Source of the DNA: Janthinobacterium sp. GW458P
GTDB taxonomy: Bacteria > Pseudomonadota > Gammaproteobacteria > Burkholderiales > Burkholderiaceae_D
Length of the DNA: 54,721 bases
Assembly (NCBI RefSeq): GCF_002127585.1
Contig: NZ_NEGZ01000014.1
Coordinates: forward strand, 32,651 to 87,371
Direction of reading: 5' to 3'
The number at the start of each line of letters is the position of its first letter. The first letter of the stretch is position 1. The position numbers and the translations under genes were made by a program. Below, in pieces: positions 33,960 through 46,855 of this stretch. Below the pieces are notes generated by a model. That model had not been told where the DNA came from. It saw nothing but the letters and a program-made list of their open reading frames with translations, and made no database searches.

Positions 33960-34867
33960 GCCGCGCCAGCCGTCAGGGGCATCGCCACTTCGATGCGCAG
34001 GCCCTTGCCCAGCGCGCTGATCCAGCGGATATGGCCGCGCATGCCCGCCACGCGCTCGCGCATGCCCAGCATGCCGAATCCGCTGTATTCGGTGTTGTCC
34101 TGGCGCAAACCCCGGCCATTGTCTTCCATGGTCAGGTGCAGGATGCCGTGCGCATCGGCGCGCAATTCCACCGTGGCGCTGTCAGCGCCCGCGTGGCGCG
34201 CCACGTTCGTCAAGCCTTCCTGCACCAGGCGGTAGATGGCGGTGGCCGTGCTGTCGTCGAGGCCGGCGGGGATGGCGTGCGACGCGTAGCGGCAGGCGAT
34301 GCCGTGCTGCTGCGCCCAGCTGTCGCACAGCGCCTGCAGGGCCGCATCGAGTCCCAGGCTGTCGAGCGCGGGCGGGCGCAGCCGGCGCAGCATGGTGCGC
34401 ACCATCGCATGCAGCGCTTCCGACGAGCGGGCGATGCTGGCCGCGCAGGCCTGCACATTTGCCTGGTCGCCGTCGCGCGCGCGCAGGATGTAGCTGGCGG
34501 CGGCGCGGATGGCCGTGCAATCCTGTCCCACTTCATCGTGCAGCTCGCGCGCCAGCGCGCAGCGCTCGTCTTCCTGCGCGCGCATCAGGCGCTGCGTCAG
34601 CGCCCGGTTTTGCGCCAGCAGGACCGCCACCTGGCGCCCCCGCCGCACGGCAAAGCCGGCCAGCGCCAGCGCCAGCAGCAGCAGGCTCAGGGCCAGCTCG
34701 TCAAGTTGCCAGTGCTCCTGGCGCCAGAGTGCGCGCGCCAGCCTTTCCGACAGGTCCAGCCTGGCGGCCAGCAGGAAAAACGCCGGCGCCAGCACGCAGG
34801 CCAGCAGGACGGCGCGTGCCGGCCTGCCGCGCGTGCTGGCCCGGGCGCTCAATTGATAGTGTTCCAT
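33956..34867 (-). CDS. Membrane sensor histidine kinase, HisKA_3 (UhpB/NarX-like) type
   Basis: 303 residues from the ATG at 34867, preceded by GGGGAG; a TTG 42 bases upstream is less likely. Two membrane helices (about 18-36 and 57-73) leave a short external loop, so the signal is probably in the membrane or passed by a partner. HisKA_3 dimerisation domain with H110 in 'ARELHDEVGQD', then HATPase with 'VQEGLTNVARHAGA', 'MEDNGRGL' and 'GFGMLGMRERV'. All catalytic motifs are intact. Paired by overlap with the NarL-type regulator. Confidence 0.92.
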   Translation of the reverse strand: MEHYQLSARASTRGRPARAVLLACVLAPAFFLLAARLDLSERLARALWRQEHWQLDELALSLLLLALALAGFAVRRGRQVAVLLAQNRALTQRLMRAQEDERCALARELHDEVGQDCTAIRAAASYILRARDGDQANVQACAASIARSSEALHAMVRTMLRRLRPPALDSLGLDAALQALCDSWAQQHGIACRYASHAIPAGLDDSTATAIYRLVQEGLTNVARHAGADSATVELRADAHGILHLTMEDNGRGLRQDNTEYSGFGMLGMRERVAGMRGHIRWISALGKGLRIEVAMPLTAGAA

Positions 34868-35309
34868 GATGCACGCTCCCCGAGCACGGTCGATGCCGAT
34901 GTTCTGCAATCTTCATGCCACCGCCGCCGGGCGGGCGTGGGCGCGCCGCATGGGCGGCGGGGCCGGGCGGGGTGTTCCAGGATGGAACAGGTGTACCGCG
35001 ATGTGACGGTGCGCCGTGACGCTGACGCCAGGCGCGGTTTTCCAGCTTATCCGAAGTTGCCGGCAGATGCAGGCGCGCACGTTTGACGACGCGCTGGCCG
35101 TTGTGCGGATGTAACGTTGAGATTCGTCAAATGTTCATAGACGAGACAAAACAAAGTTTCGGGATGTTAGATAAAAAATAAATAAATGATATTAAAAATA
35201 TGATATTTATTTTATGCAATTTGCTATATTTATTGGCACTTTTGTGAAAAAGCTGCAAGCGGGCGCCAGACCTGCCGACCTCTCTATCCACAACAATCAA
35301 GGGACCAGA
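34868..35309. other. Divergent intergenic region with AT-rich core
   Basis: 442 bases between the kinase and PEP-CTERM genes. The first part is GC-rich with the palindrome at 34973-34989. Bases 35155-35235 are very AT-rich and contain an imperfect inverted repeat (AAATAAAT... ATTTATTT), a likely promoter region, possibly silenced by an H-NS-like protein. No gene seen. Confidence 0.6.
34973..34989. promoter_or_regulatory. TGTTCC-N5-GGAACA inverted repeat
   Basis: Perfect six-base arms around AGGAT, 106 bases upstream of the kinase start and 321 upstream of the PEP-CTERM start. Candidate operator for the NarL-type regulator or an unrelated factor. Confidence 0.45.
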
Positions 35310-36128
35310 ATGAATCGCTCATCATGTGCAGTGCGGGTATCGCCCGCCACCGTCCATCGCTCCGCTACCCGCGGTCGCACAACCCTGTTATCCGCCCTGG
35401 CCACGCTGGCGCTGCTGTCTTCGGCGTCCGCCACGGCCAGCATCCTGACCTTCGACAGCTTGCGTCCCGACGTGTATGCAAGCGGGCAGACGCTCAATAC
35501 CTCGAGCTACAACCTGCATTTCCTGGCCGACCCGACGACGGCGGCCAGCGGCGGCGTCAGCGGCGTGGGCGCCATCCTCGATGGCCGCGTGGGCTCGTCG
35601 TGCGATATCGCCGCCTGCCCGCAGGGCGCCACCGGCAATTACCTGGCCATCCTCAACGATGGCGGCGTGAATTTTTCGCGCGCCGACCACCAGGCGTTCA
35701 GCCTGGCCGGTTTCGACTATTCCTTCATCGCCCCCGTCTCCGGCTTGCCCGACATGCAGTGGGGCCAGCTGCAGCTGAGCGGCACCCTCAGCAACGGCCA
35801 GGTGATCAGCACCTCGCTGGCGTTTCCCGGCCAGGGCAGCGATGGCAATTACCATTTCCAGAGCGCTTCCCTGCTGAGCGGCTTCGGCAACCATGCGTTT
35901 ACGGGCCTGACCTTCAGCGCCTGCATTTTCAATGACACTGGCGTATGCAGCAATTCCCTCGATTTCCCCGCCTTTAACCAGGGCCAGTTCGCGCTCGACA
36001 ACATCAATATCAGCGCCGTGCCGGAACCGTCGACGTATATGCTGCTGCTGGCCGGCCTGGGCGCCATCGGCATGGTTGCGCGCCGCCGCAGCGGCAAGTT
36101 CGCCGCGTTCACCGTGCAAGGAGCGTGA
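35310..36128 (+). CDS. PEP-CTERM sorting-domain surface protein
   Basis: 272 residues; the ATG at 35310 follows AAGGGA by 6 bases. An N-terminal export signal (hydrophobic stretch about 24-43) precedes a Ser/Gly-rich beta domain. The C-terminus is a clear PEP-CTERM signal: 'VPEPSTYMLLLAGLGAIGMVARRRS', split here as the VPEP motif, a hydrophobic helix and an Arg cluster. Exosortase cuts after such signals to release or anchor surface proteins. The gene is followed after a single base by a subtilase gene, so the two are probably made together. No exosortase gene is in the window. Role unknown, perhaps in the matrix or at the surface. Confidence 0.88.
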   Translation: MNRSSCAVRVSPATVHRSATRGRTTLLSALATLALLSSASATASILTFDSLRPDVYASGQTLNTSSYNLHFLADPTTAASGGVSGVGAILDGRVGSSCDIAACPQGATGNYLAILNDGGVNFSRADHQAFSLAGFDYSFIAPVSGLPDMQWGQLQLSGTLSNGQVISTSLAFPGQGSDGNYHFQSASLLSGFGNHAFTGLTFSACIFNDTGVCSNSLDFPAFNQGQFALDNINISAVPEPSTYMLLLAGLGAIGMVARRRSGKFAAFTVQGA

Positions 36129-36129
36129 G

Positions 36130-39294
<3,165 letters not shown>

Positions 39295-39312
39295 GTCGTT
39301 CATGGTACGAAC

Positions 39313-39341
39313 AAAGGCGTGCCTCCGGGCGCGCCTTTTTT
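39313..39341 (+). terminator. Intrinsic terminator after the subtilase gene
   Basis: AAAGGCGTGCC (39313-39323), loop TCCG, GGCGCGCCTTT (39328-39338) with one wobble pair, followed by T residues to 39341. Confidence 0.9.
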
Positions 39342-39448
39342 ATGCACGCACCCCGTCCGGGAGGAATAGCACTTGCATGGAGGCAACGCCCCCGGTATCT
39401 TGTCGAACAGCCATGGCTTTGTGCCCTGGCATTCTTGGGGAGTCGCGC

Positions 39449-40066
39449 GTGACCAGTTTCCGCACCAATACCGACCGCCTGCTGGAAGTGCGCCTGCAGG
39501 ATGAAAAAGTGCTGGCGATTGCCGGCGCCATGGTCGCCTACACGGGCAGCATCAAATTTGAGAAATCCCTGCTGGGCGGCGAAGGCATCTTCGGCGCGCT
39601 CAAGCGCAAGGTGACGAACGAAGGCATGCAGCTGATGCAGGCTTCAGGCAGCGGCACGGTGTTTTTCGCGCAGAATGCGGCCGAGATCACCGTCATGGCG
39701 CTGGCCGGCGAAAAGCTGACCATCGAAAGCAGCAGCCTGCTGGCCTACGACACGGGCCTGAAGACGGGCACCAGCTTTGCGGGCCTGCGCGGCGCCAGTT
39801 CCGGCCAGGGCCTGTTTTCCACCACCGTCGAAGGCCACGGCAACCTGGCCGTCATTTCGCGCGGCAACCTGATCATGCTGGAAGTGACGCCTTCTCACCC
39901 GCTGCGCGTGGACCCGGATGCCTTCGTCGGCTTCAAGGGCGATATCCGCCAGGAATTCGTTTTTGATGTCAACTGGCGCACCATGATCGGCCAGAGCTCG
40001 GGCGAATCGTACCAGCATAAATTCACAGGCCAGGGCGTGGTGTTCATCCAGCCCGCCGAACGTTAA
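39449..40066 (+). CDS. AIM24-family (TIGR00266) protein, first of three
   Basis: 205 residues starting at GTG 39449, 8 bases after GGGGAG; the frame is open further upstream but without family sequence. The AIM24/TIGR00266 beta-fold is visible: 'LLEVRLQDEKVLAIAGAMVAYTGSIKFEK', 'GTVFFAQNAAEITVMAL', 'LTIESSSLLAYD' and the C-terminal 'SGESYQHKFTGQGVVFIQPAER'. In yeast, AIM24 is a mitochondrial inner-membrane organiser; bacterial members have no settled function. First gene of a three-gene tandem array; the next starts 17 bases later. Confidence 0.9.
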   Translation: MTSFRTNTDRLLEVRLQDEKVLAIAGAMVAYTGSIKFEKSLLGGEGIFGALKRKVTNEGMQLMQASGSGTVFFAQNAAEITVMALAGEKLTIESSSLLAYDTGLKTGTSFAGLRGASSGQGLFSTTVEGHGNLAVISRGNLIMLEVTPSHPLRVDPDAFVGFKGDIRQEFVFDVNWRTMIGQSSGESYQHKFTGQGVVFIQPAER

Positions 40067-40083
40067 GTCAGCGAGGACCCGCC

Positions 40084-40725
40084 ATGCCTGTCTATCAGCA
40101 GATCAATGAAAAGATGCTTGAGGTCAAACTCGGCAATGAAGAAGTGTACGCGCGCAAGGGCGCCATGGTGTCCTACCAGGGCGACGTGGCGTTCAGCCGC
40201 TCCTTCCTGGCCGGCCAGGGCGTGCAAAGCCTGGCCATGCGCGCCGTCACGAACGAGGGTTACGCCCTGATGTCGGCGCGCGGCACGGGCAGCGTGTTTT
40301 ATGCGCAGGGCGGCCTGTTCGTCACCATCGTCCCCGTGCGCGGCGAAACTTTCTATGTGGAAAGCGACTCCCTGCTGGCCTTCGATGCGCGCCTGACGGC
40401 CGGCACCATGTTCCTGGGCAACCAGGGCGGCGTGCAGGGCGTGGTGCGCGGCATGGCCACGGGCCAGGGCTTGTTTACCACCACCCTGCAAGGCACGGGC
40501 GAAGTGGCGATTTTGTCCGACGGCAATGCCATCGGCTTGCCCGTCACGCCGGATGTGCCCGTCTTTGTCGATCCGCAAGCGTATATCGGCCACACGGGGC
40601 AGCTGGGCTCGACCATCGTCACGGACCTGAACTGGAAAACCTTCGTCGGCCAGGCGTCCGGCGAATCCTACCAGGTGAAGTTCACGGGCCAGGGCACGGT
40701 CTACATCCAAGCGAGCGAAAGGTAA
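40084..40725 (+). CDS. AIM24-family (TIGR00266) protein, second of three
   Basis: 213 residues. Same family signatures as its upstream neighbour: 'MLEVKLGNEEVYARKGAMVSYQGDV', 'GSVFYAQGGLFVTIV', 'YVESDSLLAFDARL', and 'SGESYQVKFTGQGTVYIQASER' at the C-terminus. The first and second genes are most alike, suggesting the latest duplication. Cytoplasmic or membrane-associated; no signal peptide. AAGTCAGCGAGGA precedes the ATG. Overlapping function with the flanking copies is likely. Confidence 0.92.
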   Translation: MPVYQQINEKMLEVKLGNEEVYARKGAMVSYQGDVAFSRSFLAGQGVQSLAMRAVTNEGYALMSARGTGSVFYAQGGLFVTIVPVRGETFYVESDSLLAFDARLTAGTMFLGNQGGVQGVVRGMATGQGLFTTTLQGTGEVAILSDGNAIGLPVTPDVPVFVDPQAYIGHTGQLGSTIVTDLNWKTFVGQASGESYQVKFTGQGTVYIQASER

Positions 40726-40728
40726 GCC

Positions 40729-41466
40729 ATGACGATTTACACCCCCGATACCTTGCCGAAGAACGATAAGCTGAACCGTTTTTCGTATGTCATCGACGTC
40801 AAGGAACAGATCTTCATTCGCAAGGGCAAGATGATCGCCTTCTATGGCGAGCTGCGCTTCGAAGCCATGGGCAGCAGCGTGCTCGACTTGATCGTGCGCA
40901 ATGCCTTCAATGCGCCGAAATACGTGCATCACTTTGTCGTGGCGCAAGGCCAGGGCCAATTAATTTTGGGCGACAACGGCAACGACCTGGCCTGCTACGA
41001 CCTGGACGACGCCAACATGACCATCCGCGCGAAAAACCTGCTGGGTTTTACCAAGGACGTGATCTGCCAGGAATCGACCTTGCCCGGTTATCTCACCATG
41101 ATAGGCACGGGCAAAGTGATTGCCTCGTCGAACGGCCCCGTGCACTTCCTGGAATTGCCGTGCCGCGTGGACGAGCAGGCCGTGCTGGGCTGGGCCGATT
41201 GCCCCAGCCCGTCGTATCACTACGACTACGCCCACGTGCAGGGCTGGGCCTCGGCCGCCGGCGCACTCACGGGTTTTACCTTGTCGGGCGAGGAAAAGCA
41301 GATCGACTTCACGGGCGCCGGCACGGTGCTGGTGCAGTCGTCCGAACTGGACGTGACGGGCAGTTCCACCCTGATGCAGCTGCTGGCGCAATTGCCGCTG
41401 CTGGGCAAGGAAGACCTGGGCAAGCTGAGTCTTTCCGTGCAGCAGCAGATGAAGGACAGTCGTTAA
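40729..41466 (+). CDS. AIM24-family protein, third and divergent copy
   Basis: 245 residues, starting 3 bases after the second copy's stop. The core still reads as AIM24: 'FIRKGKMIAFYGELRFEAMG', 'MTIRAKNLLGFT', 'LTMIGTGKVIASSNGPVHFLEL' and 'KQIDFTGAGTVLVQSSEL', but the C-terminus is about 30 residues longer with a helical tail ('LAQLPLLGKEDLGKLSLSVQQQMKDS'). The three lengths (205, 213, 245) and spacing suggest a small operon of paralogues that may form a hetero-oligomer, as some bacterial TIGR00266 sets occur in twos or threes. Function unknown. Confidence 0.88.
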   Translation: MTIYTPDTLPKNDKLNRFSYVIDVKEQIFIRKGKMIAFYGELRFEAMGSSVLDLIVRNAFNAPKYVHHFVVAQGQGQLILGDNGNDLACYDLDDANMTIRAKNLLGFTKDVICQESTLPGYLTMIGTGKVIASSNGPVHFLELPCRVDEQAVLGWADCPSPSYHYDYAHVQGWASAAGALTGFTLSGEEKQIDFTGAGTVLVQSSELDVTGSSTLMQLLAQLPLLGKEDLGKLSLSVQQQMKDSR

Positions 41467-41481
41467 GACCAGGAAGTCCAA

Positions 41482-41603
41482 GAGTACCTGACAGAACCGT
41501 AGCGAGCGGAAGGGAGAGGTAGCCGAGAAGCGCAACCGTACTGAAGTACGGTGAGCATCGCAGGCTGCCTATACCGACGCGCAGTAGGTTCGGTCAGGTA
41601 CTC
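41482..41603. repeat. Covarying palindromic intergenic element, copy 2 (inverted)
   Basis: About 122 bases, in opposite orientation to the copy at 28250. GAGTACCTGAC (41482-41492) pairs perfectly with GTCAGGTACTC (41593-41603), then GAACC (41494-41498) pairs with GGTTC (41587-41591). AGGTAGCC (41517-41524) and GGCTGCCT (41563-41570) form the middle stem. It starts 15 bases after the third AIM24 stop and covers the stop of the enoyl-CoA hydratase gene. Confidence 0.9.
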
Positions 41604-42399
41604 AAGGCCGCGCCCAGCCGGGCGGCCGTTTCTCCAAAAACGCGGCAACGCCTTCCTCCGCATCCTCTTCCATCATATTGCGCGCCATCACGTCGCCCGC
41701 ATACGCATACGCCTCGTCCAGCGGCAGCTGGCGCTGCCGGTAGAACATGGCCTTGCCGTAGCGGATGGCCGTCGGGCTTTTCGCCATGATCTGCTGCGCC
41801 AGGCGCGCCACGGCCTCGTCGAGCGCCGCGTCGGCCACGGTTTCGTTGATCAGGCCCCAGTCGGCGGCCGTGTCGGCGTCGATGAAGCGGCCCGTCACCA
41901 GCATGTCGAAGGCCCGCTTGGGCGAGACATTGCGCGACAGGGCGACGGACGGCGTGGCGCAGAACAGGCCCACGTTGATGCCGGACACGGCAAAGCGGGC
42001 GGACGCGCCCGCCACGGCCAGGTCGCAGCTGGCGACCAGCTGGCAGCCGGCCGCCGTGGCGATGCCGTGCACGCGGGCAATCACGGGCACGGGCAAGGTT
42101 TGAATGGCTTGCATCACGCGCGAGCATTGCGCGAACAGGGTTTGATAATACGCAAGCTGGCGCGTGGCCTGCATCTGGCGCAAATCGTGGCCCGCGCAAA
42201 ACGCCTTGCCTTCTGCGGCCAGCACCACGCAGCGCACGTCGGGCTGCTGCGCGATGAGGTCGAGTTCGGCCTGCAGCGCCGCCAGCATGGCTTCGGACAG
42301 GGCATTGAATTGCAGGGGGCGGTTCAAACGCAGGGTGACGAGGCCATCGTGCTCGTCGCGCAGCACCAGCGGCGCATCGGTATCTTGCAAAGCGGTCAT
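41602..42399 (-). CDS. Enoyl-CoA hydratase/isomerase family protein
   Basis: 265 residues. Crotonase fold: N-terminal 'LVTLRLNRPLQFNALSEAMLAALQAEL', the first oxyanion-hole element 'GKAFCAGHDLRQM' and the second 'VHGIATAAGCQLVASCDLAVAG'. The glutamate positions of classical hydratases (E144/E164 in rat) are not obviously conserved, and 'ARFAVSGINVGLFCATPSVALSR' matches the ECHDC3-like subgroup, whose reaction is uncertain. Probably acts on acyl-CoA in the cytoplasm. Its stop codon lies within repeat element copy 2. Confidence 0.88.
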   Translation of the reverse strand: MTALQDTDAPLVLRDEHDGLVTLRLNRPLQFNALSEAMLAALQAELDLIAQQPDVRCVVLAAEGKAFCAGHDLRQMQATRQLAYYQTLFAQCSRVMQAIQTLPVPVIARVHGIATAAGCQLVASCDLAVAGASARFAVSGINVGLFCATPSVALSRNVSPKRAFDMLVTGRFIDADTAADWGLINETVADAALDEAVARLAQQIMAKSPTAIRYGKAMFYRQRQLPLDEAYAYAGDVMARNMMEEDAEEGVAAFLEKRPPGWARP

Positions 42400-42442
42400 G
42401 CGGTCTCCAGCGGCCTGATGGCCTTGTTATTTTCAGGAAAAC

Positions 42443-43072
42443 TTACTTGGCGGCATTCACGCTGCCGATGCCGGCGATCGACTTGTGCACGATCTTCGGC
42501 TTGCCGTAATAAATCAGTTCGCCCATGCCGCGCACGACGGCGTTCAGTTCGCCCGAGGAATACACCTTGACGGAGCCGATGCCGTCGAAATTGACGTCGA
42601 CATTCTTTGCCAGCAAGGCTTTCGTGTCGACTTCGCCCACGCCTTGCGCCTTCAGGCGCAGCCAGTCGACCTGGCCATCGGCGGCCAGGCGGCCCGCGCC
42701 CTTGTAGCTGATGTCGACTCTTGGGCCATTGAGCTTGGTCAAGATCTTCTCGCCCGCGCCTTCCGCGATCAGCTTGCGCAAGGTGGGCATGGTGATGATG
42801 ATGCGCGGGTCGCCCTCGGTCTTCTTGATGTCCTTGTCCTTCATGGAAATTTTCAGCTCGCCGTCGACCACCTCCGTGATCACGCCGCTGAGGAATTTCT
42901 GGTCGCCGCGCAGCAGCAGGGTCTGCTCCTTGCCCGATTCCACTTCGATGCTGATAGGGCCGCGGATATCGATGGCGTTGAAGGCGCCGACCGTGCGCGC
43001 CTGCTCGTCGGCATGCGCGAGGGGCGCGGCGAAAGCAAGGGACAGGACGGACAACTGGAACAGATGGCGCAT
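42443..43072 (-). CDS. GIN-domain (DUF2807) exported protein
   Basis: 209 residues from the ATG at 43072, after GAGGAAA. Signal peptide about 1-22 ('FAAPLAHA'). The remainder is a right-handed beta-helix head-GIN/DUF2807 domain: repeating 'VDGELKISM', 'LRKLIAEGAGEKILTKL', 'VDISYKGAGRLAADGQVDWLRLKAQGVGEVDTKAL' and the C-terminal 'GSVNAAK'. Found in Bacteroidetes and Proteobacteria; function unknown, presumed surface or periplasmic. Sits between the enoyl-CoA hydratase (same strand, 43-base gap) and a divergent flavin reductase. Confidence 0.88.
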   Translation of the reverse strand: MRHLFQLSVLSLAFAAPLAHADEQARTVGAFNAIDIRGPISIEVESGKEQTLLLRGDQKFLSGVITEVVDGELKISMKDKDIKKTEGDPRIIITMPTLRKLIAEGAGEKILTKLNGPRVDISYKGAGRLAADGQVDWLRLKAQGVGEVDTKALLAKNVDVNFDGIGSVKVYSSGELNAVVRGMGELIYYGKPKIVHKSIAGIGSVNAAK

Positions 43073-43250
43073 GGCGGTTTCCTCGAGTAGTTGATCAGTG
43101 TATTCTATGTTGCAACATCTCCAAGGTGGAGAAATTTGCGACGAACGGCACAAATCGCGGCATGGATGAGACAGCTCCGCCGCCGGCCAGCCGCGCGCCT
43201 GGCGCGGCGCCGTTCGGCTATGCTATGGCGTACCGCGTCCTGGAGACTGC

Positions 43251-43808
43251 ATGAAAAATTATCACAAAGAAGATTACCCCGTCGCCGATATCCGGCGCTT
43301 CCTTGAGCCGGGGCCGGTGGTGCTCGTCAGTTCCACCTGGAAGGGCGAGAGCGACGTCATGACCATGGCCTGGCACATGCTGATGGAATTGTCACCATCG
43401 TTGCTGGGCTGCTTCATTTCCGACGCCAACCACAGCTATGAAATGATCAAGCGCAGCATGGAATGCGTGATCAACCTGCCCACGGCCGACATGGTCGACC
43501 AGATGGTCGCCATCGGTAATTGCAGCGGCGAAGATACGGACAAATTCGCCGCCTTCGGCTTGACGGCGCAGCCGGCCGAGCAGGTGGGCGCGCCGCTGAT
43601 CGCCGAGTGCTACGCCAACTTCGAATGCAAGCTGGCCCAGGTGGCGGGCAACCCGAAGGGCGGCTTCTTCATCTTCGAGTGCGTGAAAGCCCACGTGGCC
43701 ACTTCGCCCAAGCTGCCCGAAACCCTGCATTACCGGGGCAATGGCGAGTTCATGGTGTCGGGCCGGACCATCAGCCGCAAGAGCCTGATGAAGCCCGAGA
43801 TGCGTTAA
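43251..43808 (+). CDS. Flavin reductase-like (FMN-binding split barrel) protein
   Basis: 185 residues. The FMN-binding split-barrel fold is shown by 'DIRRFLEPGPVVLVSSTWKGESDVMTMAW', where the 'VLVSS...NVMT' pattern forms the FMN phosphate site, then 'LLGCFISDANHSYEMIKRSMECVINLPT', 'YANFECKLAQVAG' and 'FIFECVKAHVA'. This is the DIM6/NTAB-like group, which reduces or carries FMN; some act with monooxygenases. Partner unknown. Converges with the glutamate dehydrogenase gene, with REP-like copy B between. Confidence 0.9.
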   Translation: MKNYHKEDYPVADIRRFLEPGPVVLVSSTWKGESDVMTMAWHMLMELSPSLLGCFISDANHSYEMIKRSMECVINLPTADMVDQMVAIGNCSGEDTDKFAAFGLTAQPAEQVGAPLIAECYANFECKLAQVAGNPKGGFFIFECVKAHVATSPKLPETLHYRGNGEFMVSGRTISRKSLMKPEMR

Positions 43809-43825
43809 CCCCAAACGCAAGGGCC

Positions 43826-43868
43826 GGGGTCGGACCCTGAGGGTCCGACCCCAGATTTTGTCATTGGG

Positions 43869-43874
<6 letters not shown>
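43826..43874. repeat. REP-like palindrome with conserved tail, copy B
   Basis: A perfect 13+1+13 palindrome at 43826-43852 (arms GGGGTCGGACCCT and AGGGTCCGACCCC), followed by a tail matching copy A at 16 of 22 positions. Relative to copy A, one base pair is exchanged G-C for A-T and the G/A mismatch is repaired to T-A. The tail contains the stop codon of the glutamate dehydrogenase gene. Confidence 0.8.
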
Positions 43875-45212
<1,338 letters not shown>

Positions 45213-45357
45213 CAGAATTCCATGGAGGTAATCGGTTATTTGGGCAACTATCATCGCAGATTTTGCACAAAAATGGTGCGGAAATTTGGTTTTGAGGGGT
45301 TTCTGCTACATTGTGGGGAGTTTTCAGGACTCTGCGAAAGCTGCGTGGGGAAACGAC

Positions 45358-45381
45358 AACGCCAGCCCGAAGGCTGGCGTT
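45358..45381 (-). terminator. Stem-loop terminator of the DUF819 gene
   Basis: AACGCCAGCC (45358-45367), four-base loop, GGCTGGCGTT (45372-45381). On the minus strand it lies 43 bases after the DUF819 stop. A very similar hairpin occurs at 51815-51836. Confidence 0.7.
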
Positions 45382-45424
45382 GCGGTCATGATTGCAGGTT
45401 TGGCTGCTCAAGCCGGGATGGGCA

Positions 45425-46672
45425 TCACCCCGCCATGCTGCGCAGGATCAAGCCCGTGATGTAGGCGCCATAGGTGCCCAGCGCGTAGCCGAGCACGGCC
45501 AGCAGCACGCCCACGGGCGCCAGGGCCGGGTGGAAGGCGCTGGCGATGACGGGGGCCGAGGCGGCGCCGCCGATGTTCGCTTGCGATCCCACGGCCATGA
45601 AGAACAGCGGTGCGCGGATCAGCTTGGCGACGAGCAGCATCAGGCCGCCGTGGACGGCGATCCAGATCATACCCAGCAGGAACAGGAAGGGCTTGTCGAG
45701 CAGGGCTTTCAAGTCCATGTGCATGCCGATGGTGGCCACCAGCACGTACAGCATGGCCGAGCCGATGGTCGAGGCGCCCGCGCCTTCCAGGCTGCGCGCC
45801 CGGGTAAAGCTCAGCAACAGGCCGAAGGTGGTGGCGAGGACGACGATCCAGAAGAAGTTCGATGTCAGGCTGTAATCCTGCAGGCGCCATGCGGCTGGCA
45901 GGGTATTGATCCAGCTGATGATGGGGCCGGCCAGGAAGTGCGACAGGCCCGTCACGCCCAGGCCCACGCCGAGGATGATCATGATGTCGGTCAGATTGGC
46001 GACGCGCGCATGCTGGGCACGGTAGCTTTCGATGCTGTCCTTGAGCGCATTGATGGCGGACAAATCGGCACCGGTCCAGCGGTCGAAGGCGCCCGCGCGG
46101 CCGGCCAGGAACAGCAGCACGGCCGTCCATACATTGGCCACCAGCACGTCGACGGCGACGAACTGGCCGAACAGCGTGGCGTCCACTTCAAACACTTCCT
46201 TCATGGCCGCCTGGTTGGCGCCGCCGCCTATCCACGAGCCGGCGACGGTGGTCATGCCGCGCCAGGTGTCGCCCGCCACCGTTTCCGGGTGGAACAAACG
46301 CAGGGCCTCGAAGGAGACGAGGGCGCCCAGCATGACGCCGAGTGTTCCTGTGAGAAACATGATGATGGCCTTGGGGCCGAGGCGGAGGATGCCGCCGAAA
46401 TCGATGGCCACGCACAGCAGCACCAGCGCGCTGGGCAGCAGGTAGTCGCGCGCCACGGCGTACAGGCCGGAGGCATTGCCGTCGATGATGCCGAAGGTGT
46501 TGAGCAGCGCCGGGATCAGATAGCACATCAGCAGCGACGGGATATACGTGTAAAACTTTTTCCAGAAACCGTCGGCGCGGGCGGCGGTCCAGAAGACGCC
46601 CCCCAGGGTCATGGCGAGCAGGCCGAGGACGACGGCGTCATTGGTGATGAGGGCAGGTGTGGCAGGTGGCAT
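45425..46672 (-). CDS. DUF819-family integral membrane protein
   Basis: 415 residues with about ten or more hydrophobic helices, no signal peptide. Family markers: 'GSWIGGGANQAAMKEVFEV' in the middle, where the Gly-rich loop resembles a substrate site of anion or CPA transporters, and 'GSQANIGGAASAPVIASAFHPALAPVGVLLAVLGYALGTYGAY' at the C-terminus. The two halves are related inverted repeats. It is annotated as YjcL-like; the transported substrate is unknown. Single gene in this window. Confidence 0.88.
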   Translation of the reverse strand: MPPATPALITNDAVVLGLLAMTLGGVFWTAARADGFWKKFYTYIPSLLMCYLIPALLNTFGIIDGNASGLYAVARDYLLPSALVLLCVAIDFGGILRLGPKAIIMFLTGTLGVMLGALVSFEALRLFHPETVAGDTWRGMTTVAGSWIGGGANQAAMKEVFEVDATLFGQFVAVDVLVANVWTAVLLFLAGRAGAFDRWTGADLSAINALKDSIESYRAQHARVANLTDIMIILGVGLGVTGLSHFLAGPIISWINTLPAAWRLQDYSLTSNFFWIVVLATTFGLLLSFTRARSLEGAGASTIGSAMLYVLVATIGMHMDLKALLDKPFLFLLGMIWIAVHGGLMLLVAKLIRAPLFFMAVGSQANIGGAASAPVIASAFHPALAPVGVLLAVLGYALGTYGAYITGLILRSMAG

Positions 46673-46855
46673 CGGGGATTCCGGTGAACGTGTCAGGAAC
46701 GCACGGGATGCCGATCAGGCCCCCGGGCGCAGGGTGGCCGTATCGTATAGCAATGTTGAAGCCTAAACAAATTATTTAGACGGTGGCGGCTGGAATTTTT
46801 CTTGTCAAATCAAACACTTGGAAACTGCTCGCCACCGCGCGCGGCAGACTGGCGG

